Origin: Allorhizobium ampelinum S4
GTDB taxonomy: Bacteria > Pseudomonadota > Alphaproteobacteria > Rhizobiales > Rhizobiaceae
Direction: 5' to 3'
Assembly: GCF_000016285.1 (NCBI RefSeq)
Contig: NC_011989.1
Span: forward strand, 1,429,001-1,493,000
DNA length: 64,000 nt
Part shown: positions 55,814 through 64,000 of the stretch, piece after piece
Position numbering within the stretch: the stretch's first letter is position 1
Layout: each line of letters begins with the position of its first letter
Notes under the pieces: model-generated
The model's input: only the letters and a program-made list of their open reading frames with translations
Told to the model about the DNA's origin: nothing
Databases searched by the model: none
Position numbers and translations under genes: made by a program

Positions 55814-56573
55814 GGGGTGATGGTCCGATATCCTGCGGGCGCACGGTCTTGCGGCGTTTGATCAGCCAGCTGACGCCGATCAGGTCATGAATGCCGACCA
55901 GGGCGCGCTGAAGATTGTTATAATTGGAGGTTCCGGCATGGCGGTGCCGATGACCGACATCCACATGCGCCACCCGCCAGCCATAGGCGGAAAACAGCGC
56001 CGGCAGATAGCGATGCATGTGATTGAAAAACGGCAGGTCCAGAAACGCATCGCGCCGAAAGGCTTTTAGCCCGCAGCCCGTGTCGCGGGTCTTGTCCTGC
56101 AAGATGCTTTGGCGGATGCCATTGGCCAGACGCGAGGCAACCTTCTTCGACAGCGTATCCTGCCGTCTGGCGCGTTGCCCAGCGACCAGGCCAAGGTCGC
56201 TATCGACACTTGTCGTGAGAAGCGGCGCGACAAGACGGGGAATTTCCGAGGGTGGGTTTTGGCCGTCGCCATCCATGGTGCAGATGATCGGTGCCCGCGC
56301 CGCGTTGACGCCCGAGTGGATCGCCGCCGATTGACCGCCGGACACGGGATGGTGCAGCACCCGTACCCATGGCTTGACGCTCGCCGCCTGCTTCAGCCGG
56401 GCAAGGGTGGCATCAGTTGAGCCGTCGTTCACGAAGATCGCTTCGAAATCTTCACCCTGACAGGCCGTCTCGATTTCCCCTATCAACAGGTCGATATTGT
56501 CGGCCTCATTCTTCATGGGCACGACAACGGCAAAACGAGGTGAGGCAAAATGGGGGTGGGGCTGGTCGGTCAT
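55806..56573 (-). CDS. GT2 glycosyltransferase, polyprenyl-phosphate sugar synthase-like
   Basis: A 255-residue family 2 glycosyltransferase of the dolichyl-phosphate-mannose synthase type. VVVPMKNEADNI, FVNDGSTDAT and ICTMDGDGQNPP (a D-x-D for the metal) form the nucleotide-sugar site, and the HRYLPALFSAYGW block the acceptor side. There is no C-terminal membrane domain. With the LAB_N and PMT-type genes it should supply a polyprenyl-phosphate sugar for transfer in the periplasm, as RgtE does for GalA in Rhizobium. First gene of this minus-strand unit. Confidence 0.9.
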   Translation of the reverse strand: MTDQPHPHFASPRFAVVVPMKNEADNIDLLIGEIETACQGEDFEAIFVNDGSTDATLARLKQAASVKPWVRVLHHPVSGGQSAAIHSGVNAARAPIICTMDGDGQNPPSEIPRLVAPLLTTSVDSDLGLVAGQRARRQDTLSKKVASRLANGIRQSILQDKTRDTGCGLKAFRRDAFLDLPFFNHMHRYLPALFSAYGWRVAHVDVGHRHRHAGTSNYNNLQRALVGIHDLIGVSWLIKRRKTVRPQDIGPSPHE

Positions 56574-56919
56574 CTCTGTTCCAACGGCTTTCTATGCCGC
56601 CCCCATAGCCTGTTTTCAAGGGCGCGTCATCCGCCTTGAGCGCCTGTTGTCGGTGCTTTTCCCTGCATTTTAAAGGACCGACCCAATTTTGCCCGGTCAT
56701 GCCCGGTTTTCAACGGTGCCAAGCTGCCCAAAGCGCGGTGGCAATGCTGCTTCGTCTTGCGCGTTCCGCGCATTTGTTCTAACCGGGAAGATGAAAATCA
56801 CCTGTCGGAGCATTGCTGTTTTTTCCCGATTGCCGACCGCTCCGGCTTCTTTCTGTTTGTGCAATTCCTTTGGCGAAACCTCTCGTGTTTTGCCGGAATT
56901 GGTCTGAAAAGAGCATGTC
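56574..56919. other. divergent promoter region between the GT2 gene and gatB
   Basis: A 346-base gap with no supported gene. It must hold the promoters of two divergent transcription units. I see only weak short inverted repeats (CTATG/CATAG near 56596-56612) and a repeated GCCCGGT (near 56690-56710), nothing strong enough to name. Confidence 0.4.
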
Positions 56920-58422
56920 ATGACCCTTGTCGATACGCGCACCCCCGACCCGAAACGCCTGATTCCCGGCGCCACCGGCGATTGGGAAATCGTTATCGGC
57001 ATGGAAGTTCATGCCCAGGTGTTGAGCCAGTCCAAGCTGTTTTCCGGGGCCTCGACCACCTTTGGCAATGCACCGAACGACAATGTGTCGCTGGTTGATG
57101 CGGCGATGCCCGGCATGTTGCCTGTTATCAACGAGGAATGCGTTCGCCAGGCGGTGCGCACCGGTCTCGGCCTGAAGGCGAAAATCAACAAGCGTTCAAT
57201 TTTTGACCGCAAGAACTATTTCTATCCCGACCTGCCGCAGGGCTACCAGATCTCGCAGTTCAAGGACCCGATTGTCGGGGAAGGCAAGATCATCATTTCG
57301 CTCGGACCCGATCGTCAGGGGAATTTCGAGGATATCGAAATCGGCATCGAGCGGCTGCATCTGGAACAGGATGCCGGCAAGTCGATGCATGACCAGCATC
57401 CGACCATGTCCTATGTCGATCTGAACCGTTCCGGCGTGGCGCTGATGGAAATCGTTTCCAAGCCGGACATGCGCTCATCTGACGAAGCCAAGGCCTATAT
57501 GACCAAGCTGCGCTCGATCGTGCGCTATCTCGGCACCTGCGACGGTAATATGGACGAAGGCTCGATGCGCGCCGACGTTAACGTTTCGGTGCGCAAGCCG
57601 GGCGGCGAATTCGGCACGCGCTGCGAAATCAAGAACGTCAACTCCATCCGGTTCATCGGTCAGGCCATTGAATATGAAGCTCGTCGCCAGATCGCCATTT
57701 TGGAAGACGGCGGCTCGATTGATCAGGAAACCCGGCTGTTTGATCCGGGCAAGGGCGAGACCCGCTCGATGCGCTCCAAGGAGGACGCGCATGATTATCG
57801 ATATTTCCCCGATCCCGACTTGTTGCCGCTGGAATTCGACGATGCCTTCGTGCAGGCCTTGAAGAAGGATCTGCCGGAATTGCCCGACGACAAGAAGGCG
57901 CGTTTTGTCGCCTCCCTGGGCCTTTCCGTCTATGATGCTTCGGTGCTGGTGTCTGAAAAGGCGATTGCCGATTATTACGAAGCCGTGGCTGCGGGCCGCG
58001 ACGGCAAGATTGCCGCCAACTGGGTTATCAACGACCTGCTGGGTGCCTTGAACAAAGCCGGCAAAGGCATTGAAGAGACTCCGGTTTCACCTGCCCAGCT
58101 CGGCGGCATTATCGATCTGATCAAGGCCGAGACCATTTCCGGCAAGATCGCCAAGGACCTGTTTGAAATCGTATTCAACGAAGGCGGTGATCCCGCCGAT
58201 ATCGTTGAGAGCCGTGGCATGAAACAGGTGACCGACACCGGCGCCATCGAAAAGGCTGTGGATGAAATCATCGCCGCCAATCCGGATCAGGTCGCCAAGG
58301 TGCTGGCCAAGCCGACGCTGGCTGGCTGGTTTGTCGGTCAGGTGATGAAGGCGACCGGTGGCAAGGCCAATCCGCAGGCGGTGCAGGCGCTGGTCAAGGC
58401 CAAGCTCGGCCTGGAGGAGTAA
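56920..58422 (+). CDS. gatB: Asp-tRNA(Asn)/Glu-tRNA(Gln) amidotransferase subunit B
   Basis: The 500-residue subunit that phosphorylates the mischarged residue and binds tRNA. It shows [59 protein letters not shown], a [22 protein letters not shown] block and the YqeY-like C-terminal tail ([16 protein letters not shown]). The start ATG 56920 gives the usual N-terminus. Two GNAT genes follow in the same direction. Confidence 0.97.
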   Translation: MTLVDTRTPDPKRLIPGATGDWEIVIGMEVHAQVLSQSKLFSGASTTFGNAPNDNVSLVDAAMPGMLPVINEECVRQAVRTGLGLKAKINKRSIFDRKNYFYPDLPQGYQISQFKDPIVGEGKIIISLGPDRQGNFEDIEIGIERLHLEQDAGKSMHDQHPTMSYVDLNRSGVALMEIVSKPDMRSSDEAKAYMTKLRSIVRYLGTCDGNMDEGSMRADVNVSVRKPGGEFGTRCEIKNVNSIRFIGQAIEYEARRQIAILEDGGSIDQETRLFDPGKGETRSMRSKEDAHDYRYFPDPDLLPLEFDDAFVQALKKDLPELPDDKKARFVASLGLSVYDASVLVSEKAIADYYEAVAAGRDGKIAANWVINDLLGALNKAGKGIEETPVSPAQLGGIIDLIKAETISGKIAKDLFEIVFNEGGDPADIVESRGMKQVTDTGAIEKAVDEIIAANPDQVAKVLAKPTLAGWFVGQVMKATGGKANPQAVQALVKAKLGLEE

Positions 58423-58428
58423 AGTCCG

Positions 58429-58947
58429 ATGTTCTTCATCCGCACCGCCAATGACCGAGATCTGGAAAAGGTGCGGGTGCTGCTGTCGGAAACCTGGCAT
58501 GCCACCTATGACAGCATCTATGGCGTGGCCAAGGTGCAGAAGATCATCGATACCTGGCATTCGGCTACTGCCTTGAAGGCGCGGCTGGCGAAAAAGGGCG
58601 GCGAATTTCTGGTGGCTGACGATGGCAAGCGCCTCGGCGGCATGGGTTTTGCCGCTATGGCAGACAATATGGCCAAGACCGCCATTCTGCATCAGCTGTA
58701 CGTCCATCCCAGCTTTCATCGTCAGGGCATTGGCACTGACATTCTGGCCGAACTGGAAACCTGTTTTCCCGACGCCGAGATCCTGCGGCTGGACGTGGAG
58801 CCGAAGAATACAGGTGCGGTGGCTTTTTACACCACTCACGGCTTTATGGAGGTCGATCGCACCCAGAACTGCGGGGTGGCGGGTAGCGGCATTGAAGGCC
58901 TGGTCATGGAAAAGCCGCTGGTCAATGTTTTATCCGGGCCATTCTAG
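58429..58947 (+). CDS. GNAT-family N-acetyltransferase
   Basis: 172 residues, starting six bases after the gatB stop, so probably coupled. The fold is marked by FIRTANDRDLEKVRVLLSETW, acetyl-CoA motif A in LHQLYVHPSFHRQGIGTDILAELE and the C-terminal NTGAVAFYTTHGFMEVDR. The HPSFHRQGIG loop is complete. Substrate unknown. Confidence 0.92.
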   Translation: MFFIRTANDRDLEKVRVLLSETWHATYDSIYGVAKVQKIIDTWHSATALKARLAKKGGEFLVADDGKRLGGMGFAAMADNMAKTAILHQLYVHPSFHRQGIGTDILAELETCFPDAEILRLDVEPKNTGAVAFYTTHGFMEVDRTQNCGVAGSGIEGLVMEKPLVNVLSGPF

Positions 58948-58986
58948 GGCATTTATAGCTGTCAGCCCGAAACCTTCAGGATCATC

Positions 58987-59448
58987 ATGCTCCCCTTGAT
59001 TATTCGTCCGGCGCAAGAAAATGATATTGTCGCCATTGTTGCGCTATTTGCCGCTGACGATCTTGGTGGCCACGGAGATACCACAGACCCCGATGCCCTG
59101 CCGGACTATCTTGCTGCCTTTCGGCGCATCGCCGCGTCGAGCAACGAAATTCTGTATGTTGCGGAGCGTGATGGCGCGGTGGTTGGCACTTTCCAGACCA
59201 TGATCACCACGACATTGACCGGGCGCGGTTCGTCTTCGATGATCGTCGAGGCCGTGCAGACACGGGCGGATTGCCGGGGGCAGGGGATTGGTGCGCAAAT
59301 GATCGAATTCTGCCTGGAACGGGCAAGGGCTGAAGGTCTACGCCTGGTGCAGTTGTCTTCGAACGCAGTGAGGCTTGACGCGCATCGATTTTACGAGCGA
59401 TTGGGCTTTAGCAAGAGCCATTTTGGCTTCAAGTTCAAGTTGAAATGA
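58987..59448 (+). CDS. GNAT-family N-acetyltransferase
   Basis: 153 residues with LIIRPAQENDIVAIVALFAADDLGG at the start, acetyl-CoA motif A in VEAVQTRADCRGQGIGAQMIEFCLERA, and a typical AHRFYERLGFSKSHFGFK end. The general layout is that of small-molecule or aminoglycoside-type GNATs, but no substrate can be assigned. It lies 39 bases after the previous GNAT gene, likely in the same transcript as gatB. Confidence 0.9.
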   Translation: MLPLIIRPAQENDIVAIVALFAADDLGGHGDTTDPDALPDYLAAFRRIAASSNEILYVAERDGAVVGTFQTMITTTLTGRGSSSMIVEAVQTRADCRGQGIGAQMIEFCLERARAEGLRLVQLSSNAVRLDAHRFYERLGFSKSHFGFKFKLK

Positions 59449-59548
59449 ACAGGGCTTTGACCCGACTCTCTGGACAAGCGCCCGTCAAGGCGTCATAAGC
59501 AAATCATCATTGAAAGCCGCCGGACCGTGGCGGAGCCGAGGAAAAGAC

Positions 59549-59947
59549 ATGAAGCAGCTTTTGTTGCAGATTTTCACCTGGTGGAGTGGCCAGACCGTCG
59601 GAACCCGTTTCTTCACCTGGCGTGAAGGTAAGCGCGTTGGCGAAGACGAGGCAGGCAATGTCTACTATGAAGGCGGCATGAGCAGCTTCGGCCTGCAACG
59701 TCGCTGGGTGATTTATAACGGCTACGCTGACGCCTCCGCCATTCCGCCCGGCTGGCATGGCTGGATGCATCACCGCACCGACGTGCCGCCCACCAAGGAC
59801 AATTACGTGCCGAGGGAATGGGAAAAGCCGCATGAGGCGAACCTGACCGGCACCGCCAAAGCCTATCGTCCGCAGGGCTCGATTGCTGCAACCGGTGCTC
59901 GTCCGCGCGTCACCGGTGACTACGACGCCTGGACGCCCGGCAACTAA
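59549..59947 (+). CDS. NDUFA12-type complex I subunit/assembly protein
   Basis: A 132-residue soluble protein related to mitochondrial NDUFA12 (B17.2), a supernumerary subunit of complex I kept in alphaproteobacteria. Marks are FFTWREGKRVGEDEAGNVYYE, RRWVIYNG, IPPGWHGWMHHRTDVPPT and PHEANLTGTAKAYRPQGS. It should join or help assemble the complex encoded at the left end of the window, 45 kb away. The ATG at 59549 follows GAGGAAAAG; an upstream in-frame start adds residues without family match. It lies just before the DUF2155 gene. Confidence 0.93.
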   Translation: MKQLLLQIFTWWSGQTVGTRFFTWREGKRVGEDEAGNVYYEGGMSSFGLQRRWVIYNGYADASAIPPGWHGWMHHRTDVPPTKDNYVPREWEKPHEANLTGTAKAYRPQGSIAATGARPRVTGDYDAWTPGN

Positions 59948-59959
59948 CAGAGATTTTGT

Positions 59960-59992
59960 GAGCGCATGACGGTGTTAACGCGTTATGCGCTC
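59960..59992 (+). terminator. probable terminator hairpin after the NDUFA12-type gene
   Basis: GAGCGCAT (59960-59967) and ATGCGCTC (59985-59992) form an 8-bp stem; the loop contains the 10-base palindrome TAACGCGTTA (59976-59985). It is followed by TTCCGGTTTT, a broken T-rich tail, so termination is plausible but not certain. Confidence 0.5.
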
Positions 59993-60168
59993 TTCCGGTT
60001 TTGGCCACAAATTTCCGGTACATGGGTTTGTCAGCGTTTTCCTGCTGATATTTGTTTTTGCGCATAGGGTGGACGTGTCTGCAATTCGGACCTCCGGTCC
60101 GACTGCTGGCGCATTTGAAAATTGGCCCATCTGAGCGACGACGGCCGGAAACGACAGGAATACGATCT

Positions 60169-60594
60169 GTGAAACAGACGAAAAGGGTGTTGAGAGCGGT
60201 TCTGGCAGCAACCAGCCTCACCGTAGCGTTCTCGATAACGGCCACTGTTCCAGCCGATGCCGCCCGCATTTCCAACGCCGTCGCGGTCTTTTCGGGTTTG
60301 GACAAGATAACCGGGCGGATTACCGAGTTCGACGTCTATCTCAATGAGACAGTCCAGTTCGGCGCCTTGCAGGTGACGCCCAAGGCCTGTTACTCCCGCG
60401 ATGAAACCGAGGCGCAGCATGTCGACGCCTTCGTGCAGGTCGACGAAATCACCCTGGACCGTCGCATTCGCCAGATCTTTTCAGGCTGGATGTTTGCCGA
60501 TAGCCCGGCGCTGAACGCCATTGAGCACCCGATCTACGATGTCTGGCTGAAGGATTGCAAGCAGACCTCCGACGTGCCGAAACCGGCGAAATAA
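60169..60594 (+). CDS. DUF2155 family secreted protein
   Basis: A 141-residue exported protein. A GTG start at 60169 with ACAGGAA upstream gives a short basic N-terminus and a signal peptide ending near ATVPADA (about residue 32). The mature part is the alphaproteobacterial DUF2155 domain: AVFSGLDKITGRITEFDVYL, VTPKACYSR with one cysteine, SGWMFADSPALNAIEHP and DVWLKDC with a second cysteine, a possible disulphide pair. Function unknown; probably periplasmic. In other alphaproteobacteria the family is often near the NDUFA12-type gene and aat, as here. Confidence 0.88.
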   Translation: MKQTKRVLRAVLAATSLTVAFSITATVPADAARISNAVAVFSGLDKITGRITEFDVYLNETVQFGALQVTPKACYSRDETEAQHVDAFVQVDEITLDRRIRQIFSGWMFADSPALNAIEHPIYDVWLKDCKQTSDVPKPAK

Positions 60595-60624
60595 GCCCAG
60601 AGCTGTATGTTGGAAAGCTGTTTG

Positions 60625-61263
60625 TTACGGACTTATTTCTTCCGGCAATAAAAACGGCACATTGGCCATAGTTACGGCCTCTTCCAGCATCTTGCTGTAC
60701 TCGTCTTTCGCCACATCTATCGCCCCGAAGGTTTTCAGATGCTCGGTGGTAAACTGGGTGTCGAGAAGCACGAAACCCTGCGCCCGTAGCCTTTCGACCA
60801 GATGCACAAGACAGATTTTCGATGCGTTGGAACGGCGGGAAAACATGCTTTCGCCGAAGAAGGCCGCCCCCAGGGACACGCCGTAAAGGCCGCCGACCAG
60901 CTCATCACCTTCAAAGGCTTCGACGCTATGGGCGTGGCCCATCTGAAACAGGGCTGTGTATAGATCGCGGATTGTCTGGTTGATCCAGGTGCTGGGCCGG
61001 TCCGGTGCGGGCTCGGCGCATTTGTCCAGAACCGCTGCAAAAGCCGTATCGAAGCGGATATCAAACGGCTTTTGCCGGATAATCTTGGCGAGGCTTTTGG
61101 AATAGTGAAAGCTGTCGAGGGGAATGATGCCCCGCAGGTCCGGCTCGACCCAGAACAGTTCCGGGTCGTCGCTGGATTCGGCCATGGGAAACAGGCCGAT
61201 GGAATAGGCGCGCAACAGGATATCGGGCGTTATACTTCTATCCTTGCTGCTGCGCCGCCCCAT
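60625..61263 (-). CDS. aat: leucyl/phenylalanyl-tRNA--protein transferase
   Basis: A 212-residue enzyme that attaches Leu or Phe to N-terminal Arg or Lys of proteins, making them ClpS/ClpAP substrates (N-end rule). The sequence has [80 protein letters not shown] and [18 protein letters not shown], all classical. It starts nine bases after the accC stop in the accB-accC-aat run. Confidence 0.96.
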   Translation of the reverse strand: MGRRSSKDRSITPDILLRAYSIGLFPMAESSDDPELFWVEPDLRGIIPLDSFHYSKSLAKIIRQKPFDIRFDTAFAAVLDKCAEPAPDRPSTWINQTIRDLYTALFQMGHAHSVEAFEGDELVGGLYGVSLGAAFFGESMFSRRSNASKICLVHLVERLRAQGFVLLDTQFTTEHLKTFGAIDVAKDEYSKMLEEAVTMANVPFLLPEEISP

Positions 61264-61272
61264 TCTTTGTCC

Positions 61273-62625
61273 TTATTTCGTGGACGTCTTGGCCAGATAG
61301 TGCTCCAGCCAATGGATGTCGTAATCGCCCTTGGCAATATCCGGATTGTTGATCAGATCCTGGAACAATGGCAGGGTCGTCTTGATCCCGTCAATGACAA
61401 ATTCATCGAGAACCCGGCGCAGGCGCATCATGCATTCTTCGCGGGTGCGACCATGCACGATCAGCTTGCCGATCAGGCTGTCATAGTAAGGCGGGATCTT
61501 GTAGCCGGCATAGGCGCCGGAATCCACCCGCACCCCAAGCCCACCTGGAGCGTGGAAATGGGTGATCGTGCCCGGAGACGGCGTGAAGGTGCGCGGGTCT
61601 TCGGCATTGATGCGGCATTCGATGGCATGGCCTCGGAATTCCACTTCTTCCTGTGTCACGGAAAGTCCAGCGCCCGATGCAACGCGGATCTGTTCATAGA
61701 CCAGGTCGATGCCGGTGATGGCTTCTGTGACCGGATGCTCCACCTGCAAACGGGTGTTCATTTCAATGAAATAGAACTCGCCGTTTTCATAGAGGAACTC
61801 GATCGTGCCAGCGCCACGATATTTCAGCTTTTTCATGGCGTCGGCGCAGATCTGGCCGATCTTCATCCGCTGTTCCTGGGTCAGGGCAGGGGAATTGGCC
61901 TCTTCCCAGACCTTCTGGTGACGGCGCTGAAGCGAGCAATCGCGTTCGCCCAGATGAATGGCATTGCCTTCACCATCGCCGAATACCTGGATTTCGATAT
62001 GCCGGGGCGTACCGAGATATTTTTCCATATAAACGGCGTCGTTACCGAAAGCAGCAGCGGCTTCCGAACGGGCTGTGGAAACGGCTTCTTCCAGTTCTGC
62101 TTCGGTGTTCGCGACTTTCATCCCGCGTCCACCGCCGCCTGCCGTTGCCTTGATCAGCACCGGAAAGCCGATTTCACGGGCGATCTCCAGCGCTGTTTCC
62201 GGCTTCACTTCGCCAGCAGAACCCGGAACTACGGGAATGCCGAGGGATTTTGCGGTTTCCTTGGCGGTAATCTTGTCGCCCATTAGCCGGATATGATCGG
62301 CGGTCGGTCCGATGAAGGTAATGCCATGGGCGTCGAGAATATCGGCGAACTTGGAATTTTCCGAGAGGAAGCCGTAGCCGGGATGGACGGCGTCCGCCCC
62401 GGTGATTTCGCAGGCGGCAACGATCTGGTGAATGTTCAGATAGCTGTCACGCGAGGGCGGTGGGCCGATGCAGACGCTTTCGTCGGCAAGGCGTACATGC
62501 ATGGCGTCGGCATCCGCTGTGGAATGCACGGCAACGGAGGCAATGCCAAGCTCCTTGCAGGCGCGCAGCACGCGAAGGGCGATTTCGCCGCGATTGGCGA
62601 TGAGTATTTTTGAGATGACTGGCAT
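61273..62625 (-). CDS. accC: acetyl-CoA carboxylase biotin carboxylase subunit
   Basis: A 450-residue ATP-grasp enzyme that carboxylates biotin on AccB, first step of fatty-acid synthesis. It starts [20 protein letters not shown] and shows [20 protein letters not shown], the glycine-rich [14 protein letters not shown] loop, [12 protein letters not shown], and [16 protein letters not shown]. The ATG at 62625 is used; the frame is open upstream into accB but without family match. It begins four bases after the accB stop, so both are coupled. Its partner birA is at 14.9 kb. Confidence 0.97.
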   Translation of the reverse strand: MPVISKILIANRGEIALRVLRACKELGIASVAVHSTADADAMHVRLADESVCIGPPPSRDSYLNIHQIVAACEITGADAVHPGYGFLSENSKFADILDAHGITFIGPTADHIRLMGDKITAKETAKSLGIPVVPGSAGEVKPETALEIAREIGFPVLIKATAGGGGRGMKVANTEAELEEAVSTARSEAAAAFGNDAVYMEKYLGTPRHIEIQVFGDGEGNAIHLGERDCSLQRRHQKVWEEANSPALTQEQRMKIGQICADAMKKLKYRGAGTIEFLYENGEFYFIEMNTRLQVEHPVTEAITGIDLVYEQIRVASGAGLSVTQEEVEFRGHAIECRINAEDPRTFTPSPGTITHFHAPGGLGVRVDSGAYAGYKIPPYYDSLIGKLIVHGRTREECMMRLRRVLDEFVIDGIKTTLPLFQDLINNPDIAKGDYDIHWLEHYLAKTSTK

Positions 62626-62629
62626 CGGC

Positions 62630-63118
62630 TTACTCGATGATGACCATGGCTTCGCCATATTCGACCGGGCTTGCATCGTCGATGAGGATTTCGACGACCT
62701 TGCCGGAACGAGGCGAAGGGATCTGGTTCATTGTCTTCATGGCTTCGATGATCAGCAGCGTCTGGCCTTCCTTGACCGTCGAGCCGACTTCGATGAAGGG
62801 CTTTGAACCGGGGGCGGGGGACATATAGACCGTGCCGACCATGGGAGCCGTTACGGCTTTGGACAGATCGCGGGCAGCAGGAGCCGCTACCGCGACCGGA
62901 GCAGGTGCTGCGGCAGGTGCCGGGGCACCATAAGGCGCGCCATATTGCATCTGCGGCATTGCCATCATCTGCGGAGCCACCATTTGCGGCGCGGCGCGGG
63001 AAACGCGAATTCTCAGCGCATCCTGTTCCACTTCGATCTCGCTCAGATCGGTCTCGTTCAAGATATTCGCCAGCTCGCGGATAAGCGCCTGATCGATGCC
63101 GGTTTTCTTCTCTGCCAT
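62630..63118 (-). CDS. accB: acetyl-CoA carboxylase biotin carboxyl carrier protein
   Basis: A 162-residue carrier. The N-terminal helical part ([25 protein letters not shown]) is followed by a Pro/Ala/Met-rich linker (about 43-83) and the C-terminal biotinyl domain with the target lysine K128 in [14 protein letters not shown]; the usual M-K-M is M-K-T here, which is common in rhizobia. The ATG at 63118 gives M-A-E-K-K; an in-frame ATG at 63163 would overlap aroQ and lacks similarity. BirA at 14.9 kb is the modifying enzyme. Confidence 0.96.
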   Translation of the reverse strand: MAEKKTGIDQALIRELANILNETDLSEIEVEQDALRIRVSRAAPQMVAPQMMAMPQMQYGAPYGAPAPAAAPAPVAVAAPAARDLSKAVTAPMVGTVYMSPAPGSKPFIEVGSTVKEGQTLLIIEAMKTMNQIPSPRSGKVVEILIDDASPVEYGEAMVIIE

Positions 63119-63143
63119 GGAGGTTGTTCCTGAATTTCTTGTT

Positions 63144-63581
63144 CTATCGTGTGAGGTTATCAAGCGCTTGCAGCGCCAGGAGGTAGGAATGCGGTCCGAA
63201 GCCGCAAATAACTCCCTTGGCGGCGGGCGCTATCATCGAGGTGTGGCGGAATTCTTCCCGCGCGTGGACATTCGAAATATGAACTTCAACGACCGGAACA
63301 GCAATCGCCCGCATGGCGTCATGCAGTGCGATTGATGTATGCGTATAGGCACCGGCATTGAGCGCGACACCGACAGCTTTATCGCCTGCTTCATGTAGCC
63401 AATCGACCAGATCGCCCTCATGATTGCTCTGGCGGCAGTCGACGTCAATGCCGAGTTGCTCACCCAATCGAACGCAATCCGCTTCGATGTCGGCTAGTGT
63501 CTTGCCGCCGTAAATCCCGGGCTCCCGCTTGCCAAGCGCATTCAGATTGGGGCCGTTCAGCACGAAAATTGTTCTGCTCAT
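63144..63581 (-). CDS. aroQ: 3-dehydroquinate dehydratase, type II
   Basis: A 145-residue dodecameric enzyme of the shikimate pathway, 3-dehydroquinate to 3-dehydroshikimate. Motifs: FVLNGPNLNALGKREPGIYG with R19 and the catalytic Y24, QSNHEGDLVDWLHEA, LNAGAYTHTSIALHDA, and VEVHISNVHAREEFRHTS with the catalytic histidine. It is the first of the aroQ-accB-accC-aat run; accB starts 26 bases on. Confidence 0.97.
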   Translation of the reverse strand: MSRTIFVLNGPNLNALGKREPGIYGGKTLADIEADCVRLGEQLGIDVDCRQSNHEGDLVDWLHEAGDKAVGVALNAGAYTHTSIALHDAMRAIAVPVVEVHISNVHAREEFRHTSMIAPAAKGVICGFGPHSYLLALQALDNLTR

Positions 63582-63706
63582 TGCTGTTCCGTCGCGTTTT
63601 CGACCGCCTCCTATAAACCGGCATCCGTTGAAGGAAAAGCCCTTTGCGCTTTTCTCCCTATGGCTTCACTGTAAAATCAGCTGGATATCGCGACTATCTG
63701 GTGGAT

Positions 63707-64000
63707 TCAGCAGGTTGATTTGCCGCAGGTGCGAACATTCGTCAGCTTCTCCTGGAGAGCATCTGCGCCGATGGCACCGGAAACTAGTTCATTGCCGATC
63801 ACATAGGCGGGTGTGCCGTTGATGCCTAGGTCCTGGGCCAGTTGATAGACCTTTTTGACGGACGTGTCATTGGGGCTGTCAGTCATTTCCTTACGAAGGG
63901 CTGCTTCCGAAACCCCCAGCATCACACCCGCATCTATGGCGCTTTCCTGCGTGGCGCGACCTTCACTGCCAAGCAGGGCATGGTGGAAGTCGCTGTATTT
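63707..64000 (-). CDS. DsbA-family thiol-disulphide oxidoreductase (5' partial)
   Basis: The last 98 codons of a gene that begins beyond the window. The reading frame is open to the edge with K-Y-S-D-F-H-H-A-L-L, a block typical of the DsbA helical insert, then VYQLAQDLGINGTPAYVIGNELVSG with the cis-proline T-P and a C-terminus ending in C. These are DsbA-like (Com1/27 kDa outer-membrane-protein type) features. The active-site CxxC should lie in the missing part. Probably an exported thiol oxidase or isomerase. A 125-base gap separates it from aroQ in the same direction. Confidence 0.88.
   Translation of the reverse strand, partial: KYSDFHHALLGSEGRATQESAIDAGVMLGVSEAALRKEMTDSPNDTSVKKVYQLAQDLGINGTPAYVIGNELVSGAIGADALQEKLTNVRTCGKSTC

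Noticed and set aside
1..64000. CRISPR array, tRNA, rRNA, prophage or insertion sequence
   Set aside because: No regularly spaced repeats, no cloverleaf-type genes, no transposase, integrase or phage structural frames were seen.

Overview
The window is ordinary-looking chromosomal DNA of a Rhizobiaceae bacterium (Agrobacterium / Allorhizobium / Rhizobium group). The evidence is a 14-gene type complex I operon with separate nuoC and nuoD, a NDUFA12-type complex I protein, divK followed by pleD, DUF1467 upstream of proS, single-gene aroQ-accB-accC, split gatCA and gatB, and many rhizobial small families. GC is moderately high apart from an AT-rich patch near 33.8-34.2 kb. I see no prophage, insertion sequence, CRISPR array, tRNA or rRNA gene.

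Layout. 1-17.3 kb: complex I operon from the end of nuoC through nuoN (nuoA and nuoB lie upstream of the window), interrupted by a small unknown gene between nuoD and nuoE and by a helix-hairpin-helix protein gene between nuoF and nuoG. It runs by overlapping start/stop codons into birA and the RNase J gene. 17.4-23.4 kb: methylmalonyl-CoA epimerase, a divergent RidA/TetR pair with a palindromic operator region, DUF1467, an antisense-oriented small RNA (probable alpha-r9 family), proS and the lipoprotein-release transporter genes lolC/lolD. 23.4-33.6 kb: a candidate 28-residue membrane peptide, dnaE, an L,D-transpeptidase, a LexA-controlled dinB, a HAD-like protein with DUF3572, then divK and pleD of the cell-cycle / cyclic-di-GMP network.

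33.6-46.5 kb: an AT-rich gene-free stretch with a candidate new sRNA; then, on the minus strand, rpmG, an MFS transporter, DUF983, rnr, topA, dprA, plsY, a catalytically dead dihydroorotase and pyrB, with one small plus-strand gene between topA and dprA. 46.8-59.5 kb: an AidB-like flavoprotein, several GNAT acetyltransferases, two small membrane proteins, ruvX, a UPF0173 hydrolase, gatCA and gatB, and between these a three-gene polyprenyl-phosphate-sugar/LPS glycosylation unit on the minus strand. 59.5-64 kb: the NDUFA12-type protein, a DUF2155 secreted protein, then aat, accC, accB, aroQ and the 3' end of a DsbA-like gene on the minus strand.

Most of the window is housekeeping. The parts that most deserve a second look are the candidate sRNA at 34.15-34.39 kb with a tandemly duplicated terminator arm, the small RNA antisense to the proS leader, the two non-standard genes inside the complex I operon, the dead dihydroorotase beside pyrB, and two families of dispersed intergenic palindromic repeats. 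I did not find a convincing undescribed multi-gene system.
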